Positions 21,421-32,577 of a DNA stretch of 64,000 nt are shown one piece after another. The stretch comes from Epiperipatus broadwayi. Lineage: Eukaryota > Onychophora > Udeonychophora > Euonychophora > Peripatidae. The stretch is from assembly GCA_028023455.1 (NCBI GenBank), contig JAQFVV010012476.1, positions 2,087,820-2,151,819 on the forward strand, written 5' to 3'. Below the pieces are notes generated by a model. The model searched no databases. It saw only the letters and a list, made by a program, of their open reading frames with translations, and was not told where the DNA came from. The translations under genes were made by a program, and so were the position numbers. The stretch's first letter is position 1. Each line of letters opens with the position of its first letter.

Positions 21421-22023
21421 TCAATCTTTTCCCCAAGTGTCTCTGTGTAACAGCTGAGGTGCAAGGGCTGAGTCTCTGACTTTAGCCTGTGTGAGTAGCT
21501 TGATGTAAATCTGAAGTGGAGTATTTTTTAAATGTCCAAACCTTAATTTGCATCTGGTTAGCCATAAGGTGAAGATCAAGAAGATGGACAGTCTGATGGA
21601 TGCATAGGTTCCCTGTTTGATCATGTTTTGAATTGATAGGATATCTCTGATGTCTAGTGAAACTTTTTTAATGATGAAGTTCCTGATAGGAGAGAAGGTG
21701 GAGCACATGTATAATAGGTGGGCTATGGTCTCGTCAGCTGAGTGGCAGAGCTGACACTGGGGTCCAATCTTTGAGAAACCCCTCCTGACCACAAAAAAGG
21801 AACTGGTGGGAAGAGAAGCCAGATTGAGTTTAAGAAGAAAGTTGATGCGTTTGGATTCAACATACCAGTGATTCAGCTTTTGGATCAAGGCTTTGTTGTA
21901 AAGCCCCAATACATTTTGAGTCGGGGCTTGATCTTGGTGTTTTAATTTGTAGACAGTCCAGAAAGACTTTTTAGCATCAAGGGCTTTCCATTTTCTTTGT
22001 ATTTGACTGGAAAAGATCTCCAA
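21421..22023 (-). pseudogene. LINE ORF2 C-terminus with CCHC finger
   Basis: The 200-codon frame carries a C-x2-C-x8-H-x4-C finger (C90, C93, H102, C107) in the context GPQCQLC...DETIAHLLYMC. This is the zinc-finger segment found after the reverse transcriptase in L1/Tx1-like LINEs (zf-RVT type). No RT catalytic motif is present; the copy is 5'-truncated at about 22027. The region 21300-21420 would be its 3' UTR and contains no obvious poly-A on the minus strand. This LINE is distinct from the RTE copies elsewhere in the window. Confidence 0.75.
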
Positions 22024-22027
22024 TCAT

Positions 22028-23219
22028 GTGTTAATTTTGGGGGGAAATTTTCTCACTTCGTGTATTCATTTTCTGTGCTAACAGTGAAATTTGAATCGGA
22101 TATTTTTTTAAACGCTATTAAATTCTGTTACAATTTAATTGGGGAGTTGATTCAATCTTGTTTCACTGAAAGGGGGGGGGATGATGAGAACAGTGTAGTT
22201 TTTATGATCTCAAATTTATGCTTTGCAATATTGTTTTGAATTACACACATGTTTTCTTCAATTTGGTTGTTTGAAAAACATGATATATTTTCTCTTATTG
22301 ATTACAGTGGTAAGTAGCATACGTGTATATTTTATCTGCTTTTATAAGTCAATATTATTTAAACATAATTCTAAATTTAATGATTGTATGTAAAGTAACA
22401 TTGGGGACTTGATTCACTATATTTTCAATGGGTGTAGTCTTTAAGATATAAAATTTTATGGGTTTAAAATATTGTTTGAGCAGTACTCCTGCAAATCATA
22501 CATCTGTTTATCTTTTTTTTTTATTTAGTGAGTGTTAATTTTAGTGCTGCAATTTGGTATTAGACTTTCTGGAACTTTTCATATTCACATCAACCTTCTG
22601 ATATGGCTTTGTAAATCTTTTGAAAATATCATGTAAAAAATTATCCATGTAATAGTTCTTTTTTTAGCAAAAGCCTGGCCCAAAATATGGTGTACAAGAC
22701 CCGTGTATATATTATTTCAGTCAGATTGCAAAATTTACAAAGTTATCAGTGGATTGATATGAATGTCAAAAGACCAGCAGGTCCAATAGCATATTGCAGG
22801 ACTAATACTGAAGTACCAAAAAAGTTTAATAACGTTTTTTAACCCCTTCCAAACAATAATGTTCATTTTTTTCATTCCAATCATGAATATGTCACAGCAG
22901 TTCTAATCCCAAAATAACATGGGTTTTTTTTTCCAATTGAGTTATTTTAAAACAATTCATGTAGAAAGGGAAATATGTATATATTAATTCATGTTATTTC
23001 AAAATCGTACAAGAAAAATTTGATATACATACCAAAAATTCATGCAAAAAGAGAATTAGGCGTATATATAATAAAGGTAGAACACATGAAAAAAGAGAAA
23101 ATGGCGTTTTCTCTAATTTAATACTAATTAATGCCCTTATCTGAAGAGATTGGTGTCAGATGTTATGAGCACACTAAGTTTCATACTTTTAGGTAAAAGT
23201 GTAATAATTTGACACTGAT
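22028..23219. other. No feature recognised
   Basis: AT-rich. It includes a G9 run near 22170 and a TCTCAAATTTATGC block. No repeat family or coding exon was recognised. Confidence 0.4.
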
Positions 23220-23221
23220 CA

Positions 23222-23418
23222 TCATTATTATCAACCATTATCAATCCATTGCAGGATGAAGATCTCTCCAAGTTTAATCCATCTTCTCTGATCTTTAGCT
23301 TCTCTTTTTCACATCACCCCTACACACTTTTTTATCTCATCCATCCATCTCACATGTGGTCTCTTTCTGGGTCTTTTACAATCTCTTGGAATCCAGTTTA
23401 AAATTTCAATTGTCCATT
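23222..23418 (-). pseudogene. RTE-type LINE 3' fragment
   Basis: Minus-strand copy of the RTE 3' terminus: the tail ATGATGATAAT region, AATGGATTGATAATGG and the C-terminal ORF segment encoding the RPHVRW-like block. It is 5'-truncated at about 23418. About 50 bp beyond the truncation lies a decayed family B ribozyme (23466-23510). Confidence 0.8.
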
Positions 23419-23465
23419 GATAAATACTGAAAAATGATAGATATATAAAATTTGTGACTTGGTTT

Positions 23466-23510
23466 ATCTAATGGTTGCTGCTTCAGCATAAAATGCACTT
23501 TGAGGGTTAT
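23466..23510 (+). ncRNA. Decayed family B hammerhead motif
   Basis: The stem II/loop string TTGCTGCTTCAGCAT followed by AAAATGCACTTTGAGGG matches the ribozyme at 63658-63697. CUGAUGA is lost (CUAAUGG) and GAAA has become AAAA, so it is not expected to be active. Confidence 0.45.
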
Positions 23511-23599
23511 CTGTCTTTTTCGGCTATTTTTATTCGCAATTCAAAAATCTAACAGTATAATGAAATTTTAAGTATACTTAATATATAAACAATGTGTCT

Positions 23600-24200
23600 C
23601 TATAAAAATGTGACTGCTTCTCTCCCCAAGTTTCCTACAACTCTATCTCTAAATCATTATGTGTTATGGTGAAATATAGTTCAACCACAAAATTTTAAGA
23701 TGCTAGTACTTCTGGATTGCAAGTTACTACTTGCTATGTGATAATGGGTTTATGCCCTCATAGATCACTTTTGGTTGCTCTCCCTGAAATTATAAAATCA
23801 TTTGAAAATGCCTTGCATCACACAATTTCATTGCCATTCATAGTTTAAATCATTTCATATGTTTTAATAGAGGTGTTTCCCAATTTAAAACAAAATTTAA
23901 TGTTAGCATGTTGTTCCATTGATAGATTAAGATATAAAACACACACACATTTTCATGTCATAACTGATTCAGACATACTAGCAAACAATGAGCATTGCCA
24001 ATTGCTCATTGTTTATATTTTACAAGCTTAAGAGAATGGGGTCATGTGATCTATAACTCTATTTTTTATTAGACATACTAGTGTTTTAAAAATTCTACGG
24101 TAAATGGCTATACTATAACGTTAGATGTGGAAGGCATTGCAGGCAGTATGAACAGAGAACCAGTTGCTGGTCATTTTTTTTACTGGAAGACACAGTATAT
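23600..24200. repeat. Palindromic repeat, family C, left copy
   Basis: Shares blocks with 30928-31372: ATCTCTAAATCA, TTTTAAGATG, and, in inverted orientation, TTTAAAACAAAATTTAAT. A second segment near 24115-24190 resembles the right-hand flank of the other copy (GCA(T/C)TGCAG(A/G)CA, GAGAACCAGT). Heavily diverged. Confidence 0.45.
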
Positions 24201-25189
24201 ATATGAAACATAGCATTATTTCTATGTTTTCTCTCTATCAAGTGTGAAAAAAAAGCAGAAATTTATATAATAAATTATTGATGAAGTATATATGATACAT
24301 GGGTAGTATACAAGTCTGTGCTTGTAACGTACATAGTTTGCATATATTTATTATATCAATATATATATATCATTAGTTGTATATATATATATACACACAT
24401 CATATTTATTTACCAATGAAGTTTTTAATTTGTCAGCACTCCAGGTTATTTTATAAAAGTTCGTCATTATTTTATACTCATCTTGTTATACTTTATAATC
24501 ATTACTTCATAAAATTCTCTGATTCTAATAGCTCTTTCTTCGCTTATAGCTAAGGAAAACCTTGCACACTCAAGGATACGAAAATCTGACATTCATTTGA
24601 AAATGTAAAATCGTTTCAACATCCAATTACCATAGTTAGGAAAATTATCTTTCAGTCGTAATCTTTCCGAGAAAAATATCTGAAGGAGGTTTTCTTAAAA
24701 TATAAGATGAATATCAGTAAATACTAAAATTTTGAAATTATGTTGATCTTATTAATTTCAAACATAGTGATTGGCCCCCTTGCCCCATATCTTAGATTAT
24801 ACTAATTTGAGTTCGCACTTTTAAAAATTATTCATGGATGATGTAAAACTAAATTTAGTTAATTTAAAGCGATAACAGTTGAGTTGATGAGTTATTCCAA
24901 ACTTTATATACTATTTATCATTGTTGAAAAATATTGACCTATTGCCAACATATTTGACAAAACGATTCTTTCCTCTAGTATATGTGTGAGGTCACTAAAG
25001 TTTATTTTTATAAAAGTTCTGGTACAAGACCTAGCCAATTTATTTTGGCGCCTGAGGCGAGCCTTAAAAAATATGTATTTTAAAATTATTGGAAATTATT
25101 TAAAACTGTCAACTGAATAAAGCAATGAATGTAAAAGAAAAATATATATTAAACAAATATATTTATTAAATATATATAGATAGATTTAT
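24201..25189. other. AT-rich stretch with short AT/AC microsatellites
   Basis: AT and AC dinucleotide runs lie at 24357-24400. A GGCGCCTGAGGCGAG string near 25045 resembles a DNA-transposon end but no partner end was found. Nothing coding was recognised. Confidence 0.4.
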
Positions 25190-25195
25190 ATTTGT

Positions 25196-25390
25196 TCTTC
25201 TATTTTTGTACTTCCAATGTTTGTTCCTTTGTAATACAGAACATGACCATTTTTTAAATCAATTGCCTCTTCACCTTTTCTTCTTACTTCACAAAGTCCA
25301 ATAATGTCCCATTTAATGTGAGACAGTTCTTCTTCAAATGTTTGCAATTTTCCTTCACTTGAGAGTAATCTGCTGTTTAACTAAATAAAA
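25196..25390 (-). pseudogene. RTE endonuclease N-terminal segment, inverted
   Basis: The minus strand encodes the N-terminal endonuclease stretch with IKWDIIGLCEVRRKGEE, as in the other RTE copy at 28766-29017. It sits immediately upstream of the plus-strand continuation of the same ORF but in opposite orientation. This is the arrangement expected from a 5' inversion (twin priming). Confidence 0.75.
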
Positions 25391-26416
25391 GATTGTCATC
25401 AATGAACTGATGGTGTATCAGGCAGAATAGCAAGATTAGTTATTCAACATAATATTAGATATTAAATGCAGATAATTCAGGTTTATGCCCCAACAAGTTC
25501 TCATTGTTATGAAAAAATAGAGGATTTTTATCAGACCAAAAACATTTTACAATTTTATGGGCGTCTTTACGTTAGAATTGGTAAATAGTTAAAAGATAAA
25601 AGTTGCTGTAGATAAATTGGATTATGGTGATAGAAATGAGAGAACACAGATTTGTGAAGTTTGCAGAAAAAGAAAAACTTTATATTAAGAATTCTCTTTT
25701 TGAAAAAAATGTTAAATGCAAATGGTCATAAAAACATCCAAATAAAGAAGCAACAGAATTGGATTAAATTTTGACTAATAGAAAATATATATTTCAAAAC
25801 TGTAATGTTCTTAATAAATTGAACACAGGAAGTGGCCTAATGGAAAACTAGAAAGAAAAAAATCATTAAGAAAAATAATATTCACACTTGATATTCCTAA
25901 TCTTCAGAAACATTCCAATGAATTTAAAATAGAACTTGAAAAATCATTTTCAAATATTAACAGATTTTGAACATAATTCATCAATAGGAATACTTTTAAA
26001 AACTAAAACAAAAGTAGTTGGTACAAAAAAGCAACAAATGACCAGTAAAATTTCTTCCAAGGCACAGCAATTTATGAAGAAAAGAAAGAAAATGAAAATA
26101 TATAAAAATGATGCATTAAGAATTAAATATCTTGAATTTTGTAAAGTGGTGCAGAAAAGAATTGATAGTGATATAAGAAAGTGTAATTGTGAACTAAAAA
26201 GGAAAGCTGTAATAGAAAATAAAGATCTGAAGAATGTAATTAATATCTTGGTATTGATAGAAAACATTTCTACATAAGAAAAAAAATGGAACTATTACTA
26301 AAAAATGAGATGATATCATGAAATACGTAGAAGAGTTCTATCAAGAATTATATAGCAATAAAGAACAATGGAATATATCCTCAATTGCTCAGGAATTTAA
26401 ATGAAGAAGTGAGACC

Positions 26417-26581
26417 ATTAAACATCACATGATCACTGATGAAGGCTACAAGTCAGAAACTAGTCTGGAGATATTGGATGTGTAGGCATTAGATTAGGAT
26501 TTTATGCACAAGCCTTCTGGCATCCATTGATTACTCTGGTTGGCACTGAGTGGCATGACTGTATGGAGAGTTTTGCCTGTT
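26417..26581. mobile_element. Fold-back element, family A, copy 5, inside an RTE copy
   Basis: Flanked by a ~15-bp imperfect duplication (TGAAGAAGTGAGACC at 26402-26416; TGAAGAAGTTAGACA at 26582-26596). The homologous uninterrupted site survives in the minus-strand RTE copy (complement of ~27610-27655), so the insertion is demonstrated by an empty-site comparison. The element is short. One family terminus (ATTAAACATCACATGATCA) is joined directly to the ribozyme core through a shared TCAC, suggesting a microhomology deletion. The other end is the normal GAGAGTTTTGCCTGTT terminus. Confidence 0.88.
26431..26480 (+). ncRNA. Hammerhead core, family A, stem I truncated
   Basis: CUGAUGA (26436-26442), stem II GGCU/AGUC (26444-26447 with 26451-26454), GAAAC (26456-26460) and palindromic ACUAGU, with cleavage predicted after C26465. 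The core is intact, but the 5' strand of stem I was removed by the internal deletion, so little stem I remains and activity is doubtful. Confidence 0.55.
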
Positions 26582-27189
26582 TGAAGAAGTTAGACATGCA
26601 AATAAATTTATGAAGAAAGTAAAAGCTTCAGATAATGGGGGAATTATAACTGACATCTTAAATGAAGCAGGGAAAGAAATAGAAAATTGTTTGGCAAAGT
26701 TATATGCCAAATGCCTAAATGATAAAGATTTCTTGGATGATTGGAAGAATATAGTATTAATATTTTAAAAAGATGATAAAGAAGATATTAGAAATTACAG
26801 ACCTATCAGTCTTTTATCAGTTTTATACAAAATTTTTACCAAATTAATTACAATTCATCTTCAGTGAACTTTGGATTTTAATCAACCAAAAGAACAAATT
26901 GGATTTAAAAATGGTTTTAGTACAGTGGATCACATCCAAGTATTGAGAGAAGCTATAAAAAGGACCAATGAATATGAGTTGCCATTGTAGATTATGGAAA
27001 GGCATTTGATTATATAAGCATTGTTTCAGTGATTAATTAAAGCATTAGAACATTAAGATATAGATGCAGGATATTGTCATATTTTGAAGAATATTTATAA
27101 AAAGTGTAACAGCAACAATTGGATTACATAATGATATTAAAAAGATTAACATTGAAAAGCATGCATAATAGGGTGATTCCATTAATCAT

Positions 27190-29060
27190 TGAAGAAATAT
27201 TTATATAATCAAATGCCTTTTCATAATCTACAAATCCAAAGCATAATGGCAACTCATATTCACTTGTCCTTTCTAAAACTTCTCTTAATACCTGGATATG
27301 ATCTACTGTACTAAAACCACTTTTAAGTCCAGCTTGTTCTCTTGGATGGTGGAAATCCAATGTTCTCTGTAGACGAGTTGTAATTATCTTGGTAAATATT
27401 TTCTATAAAACTGACAAAAGGTTGATAGGTCTGTAATTTTTAATATCTTCTTTATCACCTTTTTTATATATTAATATTATTACTGCATTCTTCCAATCAT
27501 CTGGTACATCATTATCATTTAGATATTTGGTATATAACTTTGCTAAAAAAAATTCTATTTTTTTACCTGCTTCTTTTAATATATCAATTATAATTCCATC
27601 ATTACCTGGAGCCTTTCTTTTCTTTATATATTTAATTGCAGGTCTCACTTCTTCATTTAAAATTCTGGACAATTCAGAAATGTAATAGATATAGAAGGTA
27701 CTTGTTCTTTATTACTATATAAATCTTGATAAAAGTCTTTTACCCAGTTCATGATGTCATCTCTCTTTTTAGTAATAATTACATCTTTTTTTTCTTATTG
27801 CAGATATAAATTTCCTACCAACACCAAAATGTTGTTTTACACTCTTGAGACTTTTATTCTCTTCTACAGCTTTTCTTGATGGTTCACAGTTATACTTTCT
27901 TATATTATTTTCAACTCTTTTCCATACCATTTTACCAAATTCAATATATTCATTCCTTTTTAATGCATCATTTTTGTATGTCTTCATATTCCTTCTTTTC
28001 ATTATAAATTCTATAGTCAGTAGAAATTTTATTGGTCAATTTCTATATCTTTATTGCAATTTTTAAAAGTGTATCAGTTATTTTCATATTAATATCATTC
28101 AAATCAAAATCATGTTCAAAATTTACTGATAATTGAAACTGATGTGTAAGTTCTAATTTAAATTCATTAGAATGTTTCTGAAGATTAGGAATATCAACTG
28201 TAAATATTGTTTTTCTTAACAATTTTTGTCTCTCTAGTTTTGCATTAACACATATCTTACATCTTACTAATCGATGATCACTTCCTGCATTAAATTTATT
28301 AAGGATATTACAATCTTGAAATATATATTTTCTGTTAGTCAAAATATAATCCAATTTTGCTGTACCTTCATTTGGGTGTTTCCATGTCCATTTCCTTTTA
28401 ACATTTTTCTTTTAAAAAAAATCATAATATAAAGTTTTTCTTTTTCTGCAAACTCCACAAGTCTGTGTCCCCTCTCATTTCTATTACCACAACCAAAATT
28501 ACCTACAACACCTTCATCTTTCATTTGTTTACAATTCTAACATTAACATCTCCCATAACAATTTTAAAATGTTGTTTACTCTATTCAAAAGCCTTTTTTA
28601 CATCCATATAAAAATCTTTGGTGCACTATGAGAACTTTTTGGGGCATAAACCTGAATTACCTGCATTTGGTATCTGCTATTAAGTTGTATAACTAATCTT
28701 TCCACTCTGTCCAATAAACCATCAATCTCCACAATGTTGCTCTTCCACTTTTTATTTATAATGAATCATTTTCTACTTGTATTTCCAATATATGTGCATT
28801 TATAGATGAGTACATGTTCACTTGTTAAATCAATTGTCTCTTCACCTTTCCTTCTAAATTCACAAAGTCCAATAATGTCCCATTTAATATAAGACAGTTT
28901 TAATTCTTGCAATCTTCCTTCATTTGAAAGTGATCTGCAGTTGTAAGTACCTAAATAAAAAGTCATCATCAAATGGCAGCTTGGGTCCACAATCAGGGGA
29001 TTCTTAGCACCCTCCACCTTTGGCCACCAACTGCTGCCTTGGTTGGTGATTTTAGACCCT
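27190..29060 (-). pseudogene. RTE-type LINE copy, minus strand, 3'-truncated
   Basis: Reading right to left: endonuclease start (GTYNCRSLSNEGRLQ and IKWDIIGLCEFRRKGEE, within 29017-28766), IQVYAP (about 28655), a linker (28524-28339, 28354-28043, 28002-27769), and RT fingers ([25 protein letters not shown], within 27672-27403). Next come GLKSGFSTVDHIQVLRE and motif A DYEKAFDYI (27360-27200). It ends just after motif A, where it meets the plus-strand copy. Several frameshifts break the ORF, though each segment reads well; it is less decayed than its partner. Confidence 0.85.
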
Positions 29061-29580
29061 CCTGGGGATAAGGGTCATGATTTATTTTTGTCATGATTGT
29101 ATATTATCTATTGGGAAAATATGTATCATTTGCATATACATTTATTCTGCCTTATTAGGCAACTGAGAAGAAAAATCATGGTGTTTCTTAATCTTAAACT
29201 TAGAGGTAAAAAGGCAATAAACTCACCACTCTGGCTAATGCGTGTGGGTGAGCAGCCCATTCATGTTTGTATACAGTAGGAACTGAGCAGGGCAAATTCT
29301 TAATGGACACTCCATACGTTTGCATTCATATCAGTGTTTATATATTTTTTCTTCTATTTAAATAAAAAAAAAAAACAATAAATTACTACAAATTAAATGA
29401 GTGACTTCTATTAATCTAAAATGAAGAAGTTTGACTTAATAAAGTATATATAAATCTTATGCATAAAATAATATTAAACATGCGTAGATGAGACAAATTC
29501 ACTTCCTGTTTTTTTTTTAGGATCTTAAAAATTTTGTTGTTGCTAAGCAACTTTGAGAATCTAAAAAATGGTATAGATCA

Positions 29581-29687
29581 GGAGTTTATTTATATATATA
29601 TACATGTTAAAGCGTTGACCAGGAAGCGAACCCGGGCCGGCTGCTTGGAAGGCAGCTACGCTAATCGCTAGGCCACCAACGCTTGAC
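29581..29687 (-). mobile_element. tRNA-Gly-like SINE, type 2, inserted at hAT end
   Basis: The insertion is flanked by TAGATCA at 29574-29580 and 29688-29694. The minus strand contains a tRNA-like unit (29682 down to 29612). It has a 7-bp acceptor GCGTTGG/TCAACGC (one G-U), an anticodon arm GCTGC-CTTCCAA-GCAGC with UCC as in tRNA-Gly, and a T arm CCGGG/CCTGG with loop TTCGCTT. The usual A58 is C and the D stem is poor, so I call a SINE or tRNA pseudogene rather than a working tRNA. An AT-rich tail follows on the 3' side. Confidence 0.75.
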
Positions 29688-29692
29688 TAGAT

Positions 29693-30213
29693 CAAGATTA
29701 GCTAACTTTTTAACACGAAAAGCCATTTTTTCTGTAGCTCCCTCTCTTCCCCCATTAAAGAGCTGCAAGGAGAGAGGTATTCCGCCCCCTTTAAAAAGCC
29801 ACCAAGAAAGAAATGAAAAATATGTCTCTAAAAAATATAAATTTCTGAATGGCTGTGGATATATTTAAACAATAATAGAATATAATATAATCCGTATACA
29901 TACTAACGAGAATTAAAATTATCTTAAAAATAAATAAATAAAAAATGAAGAAATATTTTTACAATTTGATTTATTCACAAATTTTGAATATTTAAATATT
30001 CGTCATATAGAATAATTACTATTCTATAATAAGGTTGAATTTTAAAAACAATGTTTTGCTCATTTGTCCTCTCCTAGAATCATCAAAGTATTTATTTACA
30101 AATTACAAAAGGAAATTTTAAAAAATGCGTTTATTTTACTATGATAAAAAGAGTCACAAAATTGAGATCAAAGAGCCACATTTGGCTCACAAGCTGTAGT
30201 TTGCCGATTTCTG
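29693..30213. mobile_element. Non-autonomous hAT-like DNA transposon remnant
   Basis: The left end CAAGATTAGCTAACTTTTT and an AAAAGCCATTTTTT block face the right end AGAGCCACATTTGGCTC...TTGCCGATTTCTG. This is the imperfect inverted-end pattern familiar from hAT elements whose ends carry GAGCC-type subterminal repeats. An 8-bp duplication fits: ATATAGAT at 30214-30221 against GTATAGAT at 29571-29578, the left copy now separated by the nested SINE. No transposase is encoded. Confidence 0.6.
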
Positions 30214-30221
30214 ATATAGAT

Positions 30222-30927
30222 TACATTGGGAATCATTTTTTAATATATGCTCAAAACTTCCACTCCATCACGTTCTTGACGCCTATCAATAAAGTCATCT
30301 GGAAATAACATGTTTTTTTAAGAAGTATATAATATGTTAAATTTTAACTGGGGGTTAAAGCTCATATCTGGGTGAGGGATAATTTTTAGTTTAATAAATG
30401 TTTAGTAATCCTCATTGATAGATTTATGCTAAGTAGTTGGTGTCAAAGTTATGAGAGCAGAAGTTTTCACACTTTTAAATCGAAGTGTAACAATCAGAAA
30501 TGATCATAATTGATTGTAGCAAAACATATTTGTGAAGATGAAGAAAGAGATCTTAGGCACCATTATTTTCTCTAATGGTTGTAATTGTGGGAGTATTAAT
30601 TTCCAAGTTACTCCAACAAAACAGATTATAAAAACCGAGTCTTCATATAAATGTTGTGCTATAATTTACTAATGAATATATAAAGAGTAGAGTCAAAATC
30701 AAAGAACCATTTTAATTGTCCAGAAGCTATAGTATATTTAGATCCACCATCTTAATCATGTTAAACAATGACCTGACATTTTGGATATGCTCTAAAGCTT
30801 TTTACCCCAGGTATTCCCAGTTGGCAAGCTATGTAAACATTTCTTGGTTCAGTAACTACACATTTTGTTTTGTTATATGTACTTTACACAATATATGCAA
30901 ATGAAAAAAGGACTAGATTTATTTTCA
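30222..30927. other. No feature recognised
   Basis: AT-rich sequence without a recognisable exon. The right part (30780-30927) may be the diverged outer arm of the family C palindrome that follows. Confidence 0.4.
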
Positions 30928-31372
30928 AACTGTCTGCAGTGCCATCTCTGAATCAATAAATGTACTACCAGCATCATTTAGCTACTCACCATAAAAGTTT
31001 AAGATGGTAACATGACTGAATCAAGAGTTATGGTAAAGTGTAATTTTACCTTAACCCATGATAGGGCAATGCACCAATATTAAATTTTGTTTTAAATGTG
31101 GAAAACCTACTTACTGAAACATTCAAAATGATTCACATTTTGTATAATAAGGACACCATGTGTTTCAAAAACATTTTCATGTGAGTTGGAAAATTTTGTG
31201 TTAGCAAGAAGAGCATTGAAGATGTGCCATGAGTTACAAAACACACCATTATATTTCATACCATAATTTGTCATCTAGAAATACAGATGCTTTGAAATTT
31301 TATGGAGAATTGCTAAACTAAGTTTCTATGTGATACATATATTGATTCAGAGATGGCACTGCAGACAATTTA
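30928..31372. repeat. Palindromic repeat, family C, better copy
   Basis: Near-perfect 37-bp inverted arms with core TCTGCAGTGCCATCTCTG at 30928-30964 and 31334-31370 enclose ~370 bp. Parts of the interior recur at 23600-24200. Non-coding; element type unknown. Confidence 0.65.
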
Positions 31373-31754
31373 GAGAATGAACCAATCATGCTTTCATTGG
31401 GACACACTGGGTATATCAATATGTTCTCCACTGCACATAACAATATTTTAATTTCTGTATTTCTAGAATAGAGATGAAGTACAGATATAAATAAAATATA
31501 CCAATAAAATTAAAATGAAAAGTAAACATATGATAGATGTATTACATTAATTTCTATATATTATATTTTTAGAATTTTAGTTCAATCATTAACTTTTTTC
31601 ATTTAGCGATAAATATAATTTCAAATTCAAAAGATAACTGAGTTCAGATCTATATAACTATACAAGCTTATGAGCTTAACTTGAAAACATTATTGTGTTT
31701 TTATTTTTGACATCATCATCACAGTGTATATTTGTAAGATGGTAAAATTTGAAC

Positions 31755-31980
31755 TAATAGTTTGGGGCCTCTATACAAAAGCATTTTGGTGAAGTTAAAT
31801 TGAATACTGATTTGGCATTTACAGTAGATAAATATTAAGATCTATTTTCAGCCCAATAAATATTCCACCTTTTATAAATTAAGTAAAATTTTGAGTTAAC
31901 ATGATATGACTTAATACCAATGCATAAATGTTTTTCTGCTTCAAATTACCTTCATGGTTTATATCCTGCAAATTAGGGAA
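31755..31980 (+). repeat. Dispersed repeat (copy at 3095)
   Basis: Second, diverged copy of the ~200-bp sequence at 3095-3310, same orientation. Confidence 0.45.
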
Positions 31981-32194
31981 TGATAATAACTCATAAAAAT
32001 CAAATAATGCTACGTTTGGAACTTCTATAGTTTTAGACATTTTTAGGTTCATTTTAGAGTTCATGCTTAGAGAAGATATTTCAAAGCATTTGTTTAGAAG
32101 ATGTGATTGTTAAAATTTTAGTGCAATAGATTAAAGATCAATTTGTAGATAAATAATGCATTTATTTGATAACAATATAACTTAAGTATGTAAC

Positions 32195-32575
32195 ATCATC
32201 ACCATTGTCAATCGACATCAATGCCTACAGATTGACTTTAGGTCAACATGGGTGTGACAATAATCTCGGCCTCAGGGTGGCCTTTGGGCGTTCCATCATC
32301 GGATTTTTCATTGGATGGACAGCTGAAGAGTTGGAGTGTGGAGTAGATTGTAGCCTGTCCATTAAAGTAGGAGAATTTGCTATCTTAATATATATCTGAG
32401 CACTTGTAGCATATATGTGTAGAGATGGTAATCTGGACCAACTGATGATTGCTGGTTTAGCATGAAATACGTATATTGGTGATTATTTATCTTTTCAACA
32501 TATGTGTGTTCAGGTGTATCAGTGTTATGAGATAGTGTGGAGAGTGGTGGGTCATGTGAAAGTCTGTGCTAATAC
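32195..32575 (+). mobile_element. Family B element with hammerhead and tRNA-like module
   Basis: One unit of family B: a 5' part with GTTCCATCATCGGAT and GGACAGCTGAAGAGTTG, the hammerhead at 32437-32480, GTGATTATTTATCTTTTCAA, then a module ending GTGGGTCATGTGAAAGTCTGTG. In sister copies that module continues into GTTCGAATCC, a tRNA B box. The same order occurs in inverted form at 33480-33725 and directly at 33815-34165. Confidence 0.65.
32437..32480 (+). ncRNA. Hammerhead ribozyme motif, family B
   Basis: Stem I ACCAA (32437-32441) pairs UUGGU (32476-32480). The core is CUGAUGA (32442-32448). Stem II is UUGCU/AGCAU (32449-32453 with 32459-32463; the closing U-U is mismatched here but is G-U, G-C or A-U in related copies). 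GAAA is at 32464-32467. Stem III is the palindrome AUACGUAU (32467-32474), and cleavage is predicted after A32475. All invariant core positions are present. A palindromic stem III can pair intermolecularly, so a dimeric hammerhead is the likely form. Confidence 0.7.
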
Positions 32576-32577
32576 CC

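Larger units (their letters stand above)
25440..27184 (+). pseudogene. RTE-type LINE copy, plus strand, 3'-truncated
   Basis: Fragments in order along the plus strand: endonuclease IQVYAPTS (about 25478), a linker ORF (25936-26277), the RT fingers region interrupted by a family A insertion (26417-26581), and GFKNGFSTVDHIQVLRE before motif A (about 26900). The palm continues to a GDSIN block (about 27180), where it abuts the minus-strand copy. Many stops and frameshifts; non-functional. The RTE apurinic-like endonuclease and reverse transcriptase order is preserved. Confidence 0.8.

Noticed and set aside
25036-25075. GGCGCCTGAGGCGAG string as the end of a DNA transposon
   Set aside because: The wording is suggestive but no matching inverted end or target duplication was found nearby.
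29612-29682. A functional tRNA-Gly gene
   Set aside because: The acceptor and anticodon arms are good, but the D stem is poor, the T loop lacks the usual A58, and a sister copy and SINE-like tail with target duplication are present.
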